In this document: in pieces, positions 41,007 to 49,375 of the stretch
Layout of the letters: the number at the start of each line of letters is the position of its first letter
How positions within the stretch are numbered: position 1 is the stretch's first letter
IMG/VR virus record: IMGVR_UViG_3300025626_000030
Span: 1-58,858 of that record
Direction: 5' to 3' (one strand)
DNA: 58,858 nt
Source of the DNA: a virus
Program-made: the position numbers and the translations under genes
Notes under the pieces: model-generated
The model's database searches: none
Told to the model about the DNA's origin: nothing
The model's input: the letters and a program-made list of their open reading frames with translations, nothing else

Positions 41007-41600
41007 ATGTCTTCTGACATTCAATCGACATTTATATCTGCGGCAGTAGCAAGTGCGACGGCTATATCCACCGCTGCGGGAGTAGGTAATAACGCTGCTC
41101 TCGTGCTTGTTGGGGGTAGTCCTTTTACCCTTGACGCGGCTAGGAAAATTACTATCACTTCTGCGGGCGACGATAGCGGAAAATCTTTTACTATTGTTGG
41201 ACTAGATCAAGATGGTAACGCCGCTACTGAAAGTCTTGTAGGCGCAGATACTGGCGTAGTAACAAGTGCTGGATATTACACTTCTATCACTTCTATTACA
41301 GCAGTGGGTAACCCTGCGGCCAATGTAAGCGCAGGTACTTCTAACAGCGTAGCAGCTCCTATATTTGGGGGTAGGTTACGTTTGAAGGGTCTATACGCAG
41401 TTAACACAGCTACAGCAGGTACTATTACGTTCAGAGAGACTAGCCCTACAGGCAATATCCGTATGCAGTTTGCTACGGTAGCTTCTGCGACTACTTCTGA
41501 ATACCCTGATGTACCGGACGATGGAATACTGTTTAAAGACGGAGGGTATATAGATTATTCCCCCGCCAACATGTCTTCTATAACTGTGTTCTATGCGTAA
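41007..41600 (+). CDS. strand-rich virion protein, second
   Basis: A 197-residue Ser/Thr/Ala/Gly-rich protein, ribosome binding site AAGGAG. It reads as repeated beta strands (ISAAVASATAIS, TSITAVGNPAANV, GRLRLKGLYAVNTATAG). It overlaps the next basic gene by 8 bases. A capsid-surface or tail-associated protein is likely from composition and place; no family recognised. Its composition resembles the preceding gene, so the two may act together. Confidence 0.6.
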   Translation: MSSDIQSTFISAAVASATAISTAAGVGNNAALVLVGGSPFTLDAARKITITSAGDDSGKSFTIVGLDQDGNAATESLVGADTGVVTSAGYYTSITSITAVGNPAANVSAGTSNSVAAPIFGGRLRLKGLYAVNTATAGTITFRETSPTGNIRMQFATVASATTSEYPDVPDDGILFKDGGYIDYSPANMSSITVFYA

Positions 41601-41907
41601 TTACTACGCTAAAGGCGGGTCAGTAAGTAAAGGCACCGGTATGAAGGGCATGAGCCAGAAGAGCGGCGACAAGCGCTCTACTAAGTCCGGTGCCGGTATG
41701 ACTGCTAAAGGAGTAGCGAAGTACAGGAAGAATAACCCCGGCTCCAAGTTAAAGACTGCGGTTACCGAGGATAAACCCACTGGCAAGCGAGCAAGTAGGC
41801 GTAAGTCTTACTGCGCTCGTTCTGCGGGACAAATGAAACAGTTTCCTAAAGCGGCTAAAGACCCTAATTCAAGGTTGCGGCAAGCTAGGAAACGATGGAA
41901 GTGTTAG
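41593..41907 (+). CDS. basic virion-associated protein, MTAKGVAKYRKNNPG motif
   Basis: A 104-residue Lys/Arg/Gly-rich protein. It starts MRNYYAKGGSVSKGTGMKG, continues GMTAKGVAKYRKNNPGSKL and RRKSYCARSAGQMKQ, then ends RQARKRWKC. I recall the GMTAKGVAKYRKNNPGSKLKTAVT segment from cyanophage-like and marine phage virions, where it is a small basic head protein (possibly named DUF6321). It may bind packaged DNA. It overlaps the upstream gene by 8 bases. Confidence 0.65.
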   Translation: MRNYYAKGGSVSKGTGMKGMSQKSGDKRSTKSGAGMTAKGVAKYRKNNPGSKLKTAVTEDKPTGKRASRRKSYCARSAGQMKQFPKAAKDPNSRLRQARKRWKC

Positions 41908-41916
41908 GAGAATAAC

Positions 41917-42336
41917 ATGATGAACAGAAGCTCCATGCAAAAACAAATGATGAGTAAAGGCGGAAAGCTAAACATGGTCAAGGGGAAGGACGGTAAGATG
42001 GTTCCCGACTATGCGGCTGACGGCAAGGGCAAGATGAAAGCTGGTGGAATGGCCAAGGCGTATCAAGAAGGCGGCCCAGTAGTCCCCACTAAAGAAGAGT
42101 ACGAGGCTATGTCTCCAAAAGAAAAAGCAGCCCACGATAAAAAAGTTATGATGCAGAACTTGAATCTTAGTCCTAAAGAGGAAGCAGCCAAGAAAGCTAT
42201 GATGAAGAAAGACCCAGAAATGGGAAGGAAGAAACCCACCATGAAGTACAAGGAAGGTGGTATGGCTAAGAAGCCAAAGGCTAAAGCTCGCGGTTACGGC
42301 ATGGCTCGTGGTGGCAAAGTTTGTAAGATGCGCTAA
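41917..42336 (+). CDS. basic, Met/Lys/Gly-rich virion protein
   Basis: A 139-residue basic protein. GGMAKAYQEGGPVVP and KEGGMAKKPKAKARGYGMAR carry the Gly-Gly motif seen in other virion genes; the middle, KAAHDKKVMMQNLNLSPKEEAAKKA, is helical. The stop overlaps the next ATG (TAATG). It is probably a DNA-associated or membrane-active capsid component; nothing enzymatic is visible. Confidence 0.6.
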   Translation: MMNRSSMQKQMMSKGGKLNMVKGKDGKMVPDYAADGKGKMKAGGMAKAYQEGGPVVPTKEEYEAMSPKEKAAHDKKVMMQNLNLSPKEEAAKKAMMKKDPEMGRKKPTMKYKEGGMAKKPKAKARGYGMARGGKVCKMR

Positions 42337-42500
42337 TGCGTACTTACTACCGCAAAGAAACTAGCGCGTGTGGGTACAAGGAAGGTGGTACTGTAAAAGA
42401 CGCGTGCTACAAGAAAGTAAAGAAGCAATATAAAGTGTTCCCGTCAGCATATGCTTCGGGGGCCATTGCTAAATGCCGGAAGAAAAAGGCTGGTAAGTAA
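42336..42500 (+). CDS. 54-residue basic virion peptide, VFPSAYASGAIAKCRKK
   Basis: A short gene with TAATG couplings at both ends. YKEGGTVKDACYKKVKKQ is followed by YKVFPSAYASGAIAKCRKK, a motif I recall as widespread in virions of marine phages and even larger viruses, without proven role. Three cysteines. The coupling and conservation make it a real gene despite its length. Confidence 0.7.
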   Translation: MRTYYRKETSACGYKEGGTVKDACYKKVKKQYKVFPSAYASGAIAKCRKKKAGK

Positions 42501-42784
42501 TGCGTAAGAAGATACGCAAGACAGAGAAAGGTGCTTCGTTAAAGCGTTGGTTCAAAGAGGACTGGAAAGACGTTAGCACCGGTAAGGCGTGTGGTCGAAA
42601 GAAGGGAGACGGTCGTGGCACTCCATATTGCCGTCCTAGCAAACGGGTATCTGAAAAGACTCCTAAGACCTCTGGCGAGATGTCTAGCGCCGAGAAGAAA
42701 AAGAAGGTAGCCGAGAAGAAGAGTCTTGGCCAACCAGCAGGAAAACCTAGGCGTGTAACAGCCGCCAAAAGGAGAAAAAAGTAA
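42500..42784 (+). CDS. basic virion protein, SLKRWFKEDWKDV motif
   Basis: A 94-residue protein, about 35 percent Lys and Arg. ASLKRWFKEDWKDVSTGKACG and TPYCRPSKRVSEKTPKT form the conserved core I recall in many marine viral genomes (perhaps DUF5872), followed by a Lys-rich helical tail. Cys residues (two to three) may bind metal. Both ends use TAATG overlaps. Likely a small DNA-binding capsid protein; inferred. Confidence 0.7.
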   Translation: MRKKIRKTEKGASLKRWFKEDWKDVSTGKACGRKKGDGRGTPYCRPSKRVSEKTPKTSGEMSSAEKKKKVAEKKSLGQPAGKPRRVTAAKRRKK

Positions 42785-42966
42785 TGGGTATGGGCGTCAA
42801 GCACTACAAAAAAGACGGTAAAGAACACAAAGGCGGTCTACACAAGATGGCTGATGGGAGTCTTCACACGGGCAAAACCCATACTAAGACTAGTGTAAAG
42901 TTGTTCCACTATGGCAATCTATCTAACAAAGCCAAAGTTAAAGCTAAATCAGGATGGGGTAAGTAA
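42784..42966 (+). CDS. small basic virion peptide with GLHKMADGSLHTGKTH
   Basis: A 60-residue basic protein starting MGMGVKHYKKDGKEHKGG. The HTGKTHT stretch and overall pattern are common in marine phage capsid clusters. TAATG overlaps tie it to the connector gene. Many His and Lys could contact DNA or metal. Function unknown. Confidence 0.65.
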   Translation: MGMGVKHYKKDGKEHKGGLHKMADGSLHTGKTHTKTSVKLFHYGNLSNKAKVKAKSGWGK

Positions 42967-43652
42967 TGGCTACATCAAATAGTGCGACGTTTAACATGGA
43001 GTTCACGGACATTGCCGAGGAAGCGTTCGAGCGTGCGGGACGGGAAATGCGCTCTGGGTACGATTTAAAGACCGCTAGACGTTCCATGAACCTGCTTACT
43101 ATCGAGTGGCAGAACCGTGGCATAAACATGTGGACTATAGATAGTGGAACTATTGACCTAGTTCAAGGACAGACGCAGTATCCCCTACCCGCAGATACCA
43201 TAGACTTACTAGAACATCAGGTACGCACAGGCAGTGGCAACGTGGCGACTCAATCTGATCTCAACCTAAGTCGTATTAGTGTGAGTACTTACGCGTCCAT
43301 CCCTAACAAGTTAACACAAGGCAGACCTATCCAACTTTATATAGAGCGGCTGCGAGATGCCCCCCTAGTAAATGTTTGGCCTGTGCCAGACACCAACGAC
43401 TACAAATTATACTACTGGCGTATGCGTAGGATCGAAGATGCGGGTAGTGGCGTACAGACTCCAGACATGAACTTTAGGTTCTTCCCCTGCCTAGTAGCGG
43501 GGCTAGCGTACTACATAGCAATGAAACTGCCGGAGATGATGGATCGGGTACCCCTACTTAAAGCGGTGTACGACGAGCAGTTTGAGCTAGCCGCAGGAGA
43601 GGATAGAGAGAAAGCGTCAGTTAGATTCGTACCCCGTATGGGATATATGTAG
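42966..43652 (+). CDS. head-tail connector protein (P22 gp4-like position)
   Basis: A 228-residue protein. The helical start TDIAEEAFERAGREMRSG, TARRSMNLLTIEWQNRGIN and the end MKLPEMMDRVPLLKAVYDEQF fit adaptor proteins that sit under the portal in P22-like phages (gp4) and in related marine podoviruses. It would join the portal to the tail hub. The family name is recalled from shape and position. It follows the basic peptides by a TAATG overlap. Confidence 0.7.
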   Translation: MATSNSATFNMEFTDIAEEAFERAGREMRSGYDLKTARRSMNLLTIEWQNRGINMWTIDSGTIDLVQGQTQYPLPADTIDLLEHQVRTGSGNVATQSDLNLSRISVSTYASIPNKLTQGRPIQLYIERLRDAPLVNVWPVPDTNDYKLYYWRMRRIEDAGSGVQTPDMNFRFFPCLVAGLAYYIAMKLPEMMDRVPLLKAVYDEQFELAAGEDREKASVRFVPRMGYM

Positions 43653-43654
43653 TC

Positions 43655-44017
43655 ATGTCTAGCCAATTCGCCTCTAGTAAGAGAGCAATAGCCTACTGCG
43701 ACATATGCGGATGGGAATACAAACTAAAAGAACTACGTAGTCTAGTTGTCAAGAGCAGAGATACTAACATAAAGGCGTGTCCTGAGTGTTGGAACAAAGA
43801 CCATCCCCAGTTAAGGTTGGGAGAGTTTCCGGTCAATGATCCTCAAGCGTTACGTGATCCACGACCTGATACCAGTTTGGGTGAGTCAGGAGACTTTAGT
43901 AGTAGAGGCACTCAGTGGGGGTGGAACCCTGTAGGTGGCGGATTTGACCCCTATAATTTAACTCCTAATACTTTATTAATTAGTGGTATTATAGGCCAAG
44001 TTACAATAACGACTTAA
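43655..44017 (+). CDS. four-cysteine zinc-binding virion protein
   Basis: A 120-residue protein. YCDICGWEYKLKELRSL and ACPECWNKDHPQL give two CxxC pairs, a zinc ribbon about 20 residues apart. The C-terminal half is Gly/Pro/Asn-rich and ends in a hydrophobic strand. I recall near-identical genes after the gp4-like gene in marine podoviruses. It may be a small connector or stabiliser. No enzyme motif. Confidence 0.7.
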   Translation: MSSQFASSKRAIAYCDICGWEYKLKELRSLVVKSRDTNIKACPECWNKDHPQLRLGEFPVNDPQALRDPRPDTSLGESGDFSSRGTQWGWNPVGGGFDPYNLTPNTLLISGIIGQVTITT

Positions 44018-44030
44018 TAGGAACAAAACG

Positions 44031-44183
44031 ATGAAAGAAGTAAAAGTAACCAAGAATAAGGGTGTGCAGCCCTACTCTAGTGCGTGTAAGCCGTGCATGG
44101 CTGACGTTAAAACTTCCGGTATCAAAGTTCGCGGTACTGGCGCAGCAACAAAAGGCACTATGGCTCGCGGCCCAATGGCGTAA
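44031..44183 (+). CDS. 50-residue virion peptide with VRGTGAATKG motif
   Basis: A short gene, MKEVKVTKNKGVQPYSSACK, then MADVKTSGIKVRGTGAATKG and TMARGPMA. The final RGTGAATKGTxxRGPMA pattern is one I recall in many marine phage genomes in this position. Two cysteines. It lies between two connector-type genes with short gaps on both sides. Function unknown. Confidence 0.65.
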   Translation: MKEVKVTKNKGVQPYSSACKPCMADVKTSGIKVRGTGAATKGTMARGPMA

Positions 44184-44186
44184 ACT

Positions 44187-44819
44187 ATGAACTACACCGA
44201 ACTAAAAGCCAATATCCAAGACATTTGTGAGAACACGTTCACCGATGACCAGCTTGCTATGTTTACCCAACAAGCGGAGCAGAAGATATACAGCTCGGTT
44301 CAAATCCCTGCGTTGCGTAAACTAGATGACGGGCCATTAGTACAGACAAATAAGCTGTATACCTTGCCCAGTGACTTTTTATACACGTATAGCTTGGCCG
44401 TTATAAGCAATAGTACTTACACGTACCTGCTGAACAAAGATGTTAACTTTCTGCGGGAAGCCTACCCCGTAAACACTGCGGCTAACTACGGCACTCCCAA
44501 ATTTTACGCTTACTACGACGAGACTAAGCTAGAGTTTGCCCCTACGCCTGATGCTAACTACGAGATAGAACACATATACGGGTACTACCCTGCTTCTATA
44601 GTTACCGCAGGTACTACTTGGCTAGGTACAAACTTCGACTCCGCGTTGTTAAATGGCGCTTTGGTAGAAGCTATACGGTTTATGAAGGGCGAGCCAGACC
44701 TTGTTGCGAACTACGAAAAAATGTTTGCTCTGGCTATAGGACTGTTAAAGAACTTGGGTGACGGAAAGTTACGTCAAGACATGTATCGTTCTGGGCAATA
44801 TAGAGTTACCCCCACTTAG
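44187..44819 (+). CDS. tail/head-tail adaptor protein
   Basis: A 210-residue protein starting MNYTELKANIQDICENTFTD, followed by helical and strand-rich sections (IEHIYGYYPASIV) and a terminal basic GKLRQDMYRSGQYRV. I recall it as an adaptor or gp6-like connector in marine podoviruses. It would fit between the zinc-ribbon connector and the tail hub. The role is from place and recalled resemblance. Confidence 0.65.
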   Translation: MNYTELKANIQDICENTFTDDQLAMFTQQAEQKIYSSVQIPALRKLDDGPLVQTNKLYTLPSDFLYTYSLAVISNSTYTYLLNKDVNFLREAYPVNTAANYGTPKFYAYYDETKLEFAPTPDANYEIEHIYGYYPASIVTAGTTWLGTNFDSALLNGALVEAIRFMKGEPDLVANYEKMFALAIGLLKNLGDGKLRQDMYRSGQYRVTPT

Positions 44820-44829
44820 GTAAATACGA

Positions 44830-45267
44830 ATGTCAATCAGCCAAGCAATGTGTACTTCTTTTAAAGTCGCTCTACTAGACGCAGAGATGGATTTTAGTGC
44901 GAATACTACACAAACATTTAAGATAGCGCTGTACACTTCTAGTGCTAGTATAGACGCTACTACGACAGCTTACACCACTGATAACGAGGTAGTAGGCACG
45001 AACTACGTTGCGGGAGGAAATACGTTAACTATTTCTACTAACCCTACAAACGGAGGCTCTGGCACAGTAGCTTTCCTAGACTTTGCAGACACTACATGGG
45101 CATCATCTTCTATTACCGCCCGTGGCGCTTTAATATACAAGGCGGGGGGTACTAACCCTGCGATAGCCGTGTTAGATTTCGGGGCGGATAAAACTACTAA
45201 AACCAGCGCCTTTGTAGTGCAATTCCCCGCCGGTGATGCTGCTAACGCCATAGTGCGGGTAGCGTAA
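44830..45267 (+). CDS. strand-rich structural protein
   Basis: A 145-residue protein; SFKVALLDAEMDFSANTTQTF and GALIYKAGGTNPAIAVLDFG form beta strands. I recall similar proteins in phage tail-fibre regions as a small hub or fibre-proximal domain. No membrane segment or catalytic motif. It precedes the tail-fibre gene by 31 bases and may join it. Confidence 0.6.
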   Translation: MSISQAMCTSFKVALLDAEMDFSANTTQTFKIALYTSSASIDATTTAYTTDNEVVGTNYVAGGNTLTISTNPTNGGSGTVAFLDFADTTWASSSITARGALIYKAGGTNPAIAVLDFGADKTTKTSAFVVQFPAGDAANAIVRVA

Positions 45268-45298
45268 ACAAATAACTTAGCCGTGTGAGGCCAAACAA

Positions 45299-47644
45299 AT
45301 GACAACGCAATATACTCCAATTCTAAAACTAGCCCTGCCAGTGCAGGGTGAACTTAGCGGTACGTGGGGAGATGTAGTAAACGACAACATAACCTCGATG
45401 ATCGAACAGGCTATTGCGGGACGACTAGTTATAAATACTTGGTCTAGTAACTCCCATGTTTTAACTACTGCTGATGGTACTACCGCAGAAGCTCGTGCAG
45501 CCATGCTGTCTTTAACTGATTCAGGTACTCAACTTAGTGCCGCAGGTACTGTAGTCTGTCCGGCTCTAAGCAAAACGTACATCGTTAAGAACGGCGCAGG
45601 GCAAATAATTACGGTTAAAACAGCTTCTGGTTCTGGTATTGCTATTCCTAACGGTAAGACAATGCTTGTGTACTGTGATGGTACCAACGTATTAGAAGGC
45701 GTAGATCACGTAGTTACGCTCTCTGCGGGCACGCTTACTATTACTGGACTTACTACTTTTGCATCTTTAAAAGGAGCTGACGCAACAACAGTTACGGGCA
45801 TTCTTGACGAAGATAACATGAGTTCTAACAGTGCTACTAAACTCGTTACTCAGCAGTCTGTAAAAGCGTATGTTGACGCTCAAGTTGGCTCTTTTGATAC
45901 TCTTGCTGAAGTTCTAGCTAGCGGTAATACTACTGGAGGCGCAGACATTGTTGCTTCTACGGATGACAAGGTTCAGTTCCGTGATGCCGCGATATATATA
46001 AACTCTAGCGCCGATGGTCAGCTTGATATTGTTGCCGATACTGAGATTCAAATAGCCGCTACAACTGTAGACATTAATGGTGCTGTAGCACTTAATGGTG
46101 CAGTTACTGGAGCTACTAACATTACATTAAGCGGTGAGCTTGATGCGGCTACAGGTGACTTCTCAGGCGCAGTAGATATTGACGGAGCTTTAGACGTAGC
46201 AGGAACAACTAACTTAGACGTTGTTGACATTGATGGTGCTGTAGACATGGCTACAACGCTTGCAGTAGCAGGCAATGTAGCTTTTAGTAGCGACTTAGAT
46301 GTAGATGGAACAACTAACTTAGACGTTGTTGATATTGATGGCGCTGTGGATATAGCGACTACTGCTCTTGTTACAGGTGTTTTGACCACCACTGCGGCTA
46401 CTGTGTTTAATGGCGGCTTTGCTTCCAATGCTGATTCTATTCTTGGTACTGATAAAAAGGTACAGTTCCGTGATGCCGCGATCTACATCAACTCAAGCGC
46501 AGACGGCCAGTTAGATATAGTCGCTGACACAGAGATTCAGATAGCGGCTACAACGATTGATATTAATGGTGCTATCAACGCAAGCGGTGAGATCATTGCG
46601 GCTAGTTTGGATATTAGTGGCAACATAGACGTAGACGGCACTACTAATCTAGACGTAGTAGATATAGACGGTGCTGTGGACATGGCTACAACCCTTACAG
46701 TAGGCGGCAACGTAGACTTTAACGGCGATCTAGATGTTGACGGCACAATAGAATTTGATGCTATATCAGGCACAGGCTCTGTAGCAATAACGGACATTGC
46801 TGATGAAGATGATATGTCTTCTAACAGCGCAACAAAACTAGCCACTCAACAATCTATTAAAGCCTATGTAGACTCCCAAGTAACTGCTCAGGATTTAGAC
46901 CTGACTGACGGAACTACAAGCATTTCAATCGACTTAGACTCAGAAACTCTAAGCGTACTAGGCGGCACTGGCGTAACCTCTACTGCAAGCGGAAATGGCG
47001 TGACACTCGCTATAGACAGCACTGTAACTACGCTTACAGGCTCACAAACTCTTACTAACAAGACCCTTACTTCTCCTGACGTAAACACTCCTGACATTGA
47101 TGGTGGTACTATAGATGGTACTGTAATTGGTGGGGCTACTCCGGCGGCAGGCTCGTTTACGACCGTAGGCGCTACAGGAAACATTACAGTTGGCGGCACA
47201 GTTGACGGCGTAGATATTGCTACCCGTGATGGTGTTTTGACTACCACTACTAACACCGCTAACGCTGCGTTACCTAAAGCTGGTGGAACTATGACTGGCG
47301 TAGCTGTTTTTGCAGCGGGCATTACAGAAGACGCTGTAACGCTTACCGGAACCTCTACAACTATTGACATCTCAGCCGCTACTAACTTCGTACACGACCT
47401 CACAGGCGCTACTACTTACACGTTTAGCAACCCAGCGTCCACAGGCAACGCCTCCAGTTTCACGCTCAAGATTATCCAAGACTCAACAGCCAGAGCAATT
47501 ACTTGGCCTTCTAGTGTTGACTGGGCGGGCGGTACAGCCCCTACGCTAACAGCGACTAATAACGGTGTAGATGTGTTTGTGTTCTATACCATTGATGGCG
47601 GTACAACCTACTACGGCTTTACGGCTGGTCAGGCGATGGCATAA
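45299..47644 (+). CDS. tail fibre protein with internal beta repeats
   Basis: A 781-residue protein. The first 50 residues (LALPVQGELSGTWGDVVNDN) match the N-terminal attachment region common in podovirus fibre genes. The middle is built from repeats: KVQFRDAAIYINSSADGQLD occurs twice (residues about 224 and 387), SSNSATKLxTQQSxKAYVD twice, and TNLDVVDIDGAVDMATT two or three times, with DxDGxxxxD stretches. Such Asp/Gly-rich beta repeats fit a trimeric fibre. The C-terminus (SSFTLKIIQDSTARAITWP) is a host-binding or assembly domain. A tail-fibre chaperone-like gene lies downstream. Confidence 0.8.
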   Translation: MTTQYTPILKLALPVQGELSGTWGDVVNDNITSMIEQAIAGRLVINTWSSNSHVLTTADGTTAEARAAMLSLTDSGTQLSAAGTVVCPALSKTYIVKNGAGQIITVKTASGSGIAIPNGKTMLVYCDGTNVLEGVDHVVTLSAGTLTITGLTTFASLKGADATTVTGILDEDNMSSNSATKLVTQQSVKAYVDAQVGSFDTLAEVLASGNTTGGADIVASTDDKVQFRDAAIYINSSADGQLDIVADTEIQIAATTVDINGAVALNGAVTGATNITLSGELDAATGDFSGAVDIDGALDVAGTTNLDVVDIDGAVDMATTLAVAGNVAFSSDLDVDGTTNLDVVDIDGAVDIATTALVTGVLTTTAATVFNGGFASNADSILGTDKKVQFRDAAIYINSSADGQLDIVADTEIQIAATTIDINGAINASGEIIAASLDISGNIDVDGTTNLDVVDIDGAVDMATTLTVGGNVDFNGDLDVDGTIEFDAISGTGSVAITDIADEDDMSSNSATKLATQQSIKAYVDSQVTAQDLDLTDGTTSISIDLDSETLSVLGGTGVTSTASGNGVTLAIDSTVTTLTGSQTLTNKTLTSPDVNTPDIDGGTIDGTVIGGATPAAGSFTTVGATGNITVGGTVDGVDIATRDGVLTTTTNTANAALPKAGGTMTGVAVFAAGITEDAVTLTGTSTTIDISAATNFVHDLTGATTYTFSNPASTGNASSFTLKIIQDSTARAITWPSSVDWAGGTAPTLTATNNGVDVFVFYTIDGGTTYYGFTAGQAMA

Positions 47645-48690
47645 TGGGTAGAGTTGCTGATAAACTTATTAAGGCTAAGACTGCTGCTGTTGCTGCTACG
47701 GTAGGCATTACAGGCACCCAGTCTACTAAACTTACGACTATAGATATTTCTGACCCCACTTCAATGTCTATTTTAGATACTAACACGGCAGGTCTTGAAA
47801 GCGGTGTTTTTAACGCGGCCATAGATGGTAACCAAGTGTATACAGCGGCGCAGAACAGTGATTCTGTTAATTCTTACGACTTGTCTAATCCTTCTGCTAT
47901 TAGCCACTCAGATACACTAACAGATAATACTAATCTAAACGGTGCTTATGGCATTGCTATAGATGCTGATAGAGATTTATTATTTGTGAGCGCACATGTA
48001 AGTAGTACAGACACGTTAAACTCAATCAACATATCTAACCCTGCTAGTCTAGTTATTAGAGACTCGTTAAAAGACGCTACTAATTTAGATTTTCCTTACG
48101 GCATAGCCATAGATACTACTAATGAAATTGTGTATGTTACATCTGTTTCGGACGATTCTTTAACCTCAGTAGACTACTCAGACCCAGATAACTTAGCAAT
48201 CCTTAGTAAGTTTGCAGATGCAGACATGGACGGAGCTAGAGATGTAGGTTTAGATTTAGCAAACAATCGTGCTTATGTCTGCGCTAATCTTGAAGACAGT
48301 ATTACCTGTGTAAATATTAGTAACCCTTCTAGCATGAGTAAAGTAGGTTCTCTTATTGATAACACTAATATTGACCAACCCTATGCTATCAAACTAGATT
48401 TAGCAAGAAACGTAGCATTTATGACGGCTATTGGCAGTGACAATTTTATTGCTGTAGATATTAGCGACCCCACAAACATGGCAGTTTTAGATACCATTAC
48501 ACATTCAAGTATTGCCAACCCAAGAGGCTTTGACATAGATTTAGTAGGTAATACTGCGTTTTTGTCAAATTTAGGCTCTAACTTTATAACGGCAGTAGAT
48601 ATTTCAGACCCTTCTAGTTTGTCCATAGCAGGCACCTTAGAAAGTTCTGCGGATATAGGTACTGGTTCTTTCTTTAAAATATTAAAATAA
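47644..48690 (+). CDS. beta-propeller protein, seven VDISDP-type repeats
   Basis: A 348-residue protein with seven copies of the motif xxDISDPxxM or close variants (DISDPTSM, DLSNPSAI, NISNPASL, DYSDPDNL, NISNPSSM, DISDPTNM, DISDPSSL) about 45 residues apart. Each is followed by a Gly-Ile-Ala-Ile-Asp or similar strand pattern, as in LVIVD/YVTN propeller blades. Six whole blades and a closing strand can be counted. It follows the tail fibre by a TAATG overlap and probably forms a receptor- or sugar-binding tip, though enzymatic activity cannot be excluded. Such propellers occur in marine phage fibre regions. Confidence 0.8.
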   Translation: MGRVADKLIKAKTAAVAATVGITGTQSTKLTTIDISDPTSMSILDTNTAGLESGVFNAAIDGNQVYTAAQNSDSVNSYDLSNPSAISHSDTLTDNTNLNGAYGIAIDADRDLLFVSAHVSSTDTLNSINISNPASLVIRDSLKDATNLDFPYGIAIDTTNEIVYVTSVSDDSLTSVDYSDPDNLAILSKFADADMDGARDVGLDLANNRAYVCANLEDSITCVNISNPSSMSKVGSLIDNTNIDQPYAIKLDLARNVAFMTAIGSDNFIAVDISDPTNMAVLDTITHSSIANPRGFDIDLVGNTAFLSNLGSNFITAVDISDPSSLSIAGTLESSADIGTGSFFKILK

Positions 48691-48701
48691 AAGGTAATAT
48701 T

Positions 48702-49151
48702 ATGCACGTTAAAATAGTAAGCGGCTCTGTAGATACGTTCCCATACAGCGTTAGTCAGCTTAAACAGGATAACCTTAATACATCATTTCCTAGTTCTTTA
48801 ACTGGTATAGACTTATCAAGTTGGGGCGTACAGACAGTTACAGTGTCTTCAAAACCTTCTGTCAACCATAACCAAAAAGCAGTAAGTGAGTCTGCGCCTA
48901 CGCTAGTGGACGGTATTTGGACTTTAGGGTGGACGGTAAGAGTTTTAACAACAGAGGAAATAGCACAGGAAGCTAAGAATGCCCGTAGTGATCGTGACGA
49001 ACTATTAGCGGATAGTGATTGGACACAGATTCCTGACAGCCCGTTAGACGACAGCACAAAGGCTTCTTGGGCTACGTACCGCACAGCACTACGAGATGTA
49101 ACTGAACAGTCTGGTTTTCCTACAGACATAACTTGGCCTACAGCGCCTTAA
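48702..49151 (+). CDS. tail-fibre assembly chaperone-like protein
   Basis: A 149-residue protein. The C-terminal half reads ARSDRDELLADSDWTQIPD, then KASWATYRTALRDVTEQ and GFPTDITWPTAP, the pattern of the phage tail assembly chaperone family (PF16778-like) that often follows fibre genes. The N-terminal half is a strand-rich domain. It would help fold or trimerise the fibre or stay as its tip. Good fit in motif and place. Confidence 0.75.
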   Translation: MHVKIVSGSVDTFPYSVSQLKQDNLNTSFPSSLTGIDLSSWGVQTVTVSSKPSVNHNQKAVSESAPTLVDGIWTLGWTVRVLTTEEIAQEAKNARSDRDELLADSDWTQIPDSPLDDSTKASWATYRTALRDVTEQSGFPTDITWPTAP

Positions 49152-49171
49152 CTATACTTGGAGTAACAACA

Positions 49172-49375
49172 ATGAAATATTTATTATTAGCATTACCCTT
49201 GGCCCTTATGGGCTGCAACACCTTTAACGGCGCTGTTGACGGATCACAGCAAATTGTAGGCACTACTGTTGATTCAGCTCAGTCTATGGTTACGGATACA
49301 GCTAAAGGCGTTGGTGCAGGATCAGCTACGTTTGTTGAAGGTATTGCCACTGACATCCGCAAAGCGTCTGAGTAA
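49172..49375 (+). CDS. small lipoprotein at the head of the lysis block
   Basis: A 67-residue protein from the ATG at 49172 (GGAG, ten bases upstream). MKYLLLALPLALMGC is a lipoprotein signal with lipobox LMGC; C15 would be lipidated. The mature part is short, polar and Thr/Ser/Ala-rich. By size and place it could be an outer-membrane spanin-like (Rz1-like) or an immunity lipoprotein. It lies upstream of the holin and M15 genes; lysis is the best guess. No partner with an i-spanin shape is certain. Confidence 0.65.
   Translation: MKYLLLALPLALMGCNTFNGAVDGSQQIVGTTVDSAQSMVTDTAKGVGAGSATFVEGIATDIRKASE

Noticed and set aside
46048-47403. Minus-strand frames under the tail fibre
   Set aside because: Val/Ser/Thr/Pro-rich shadows of the repetitive fibre gene, without ribosome binding sites.
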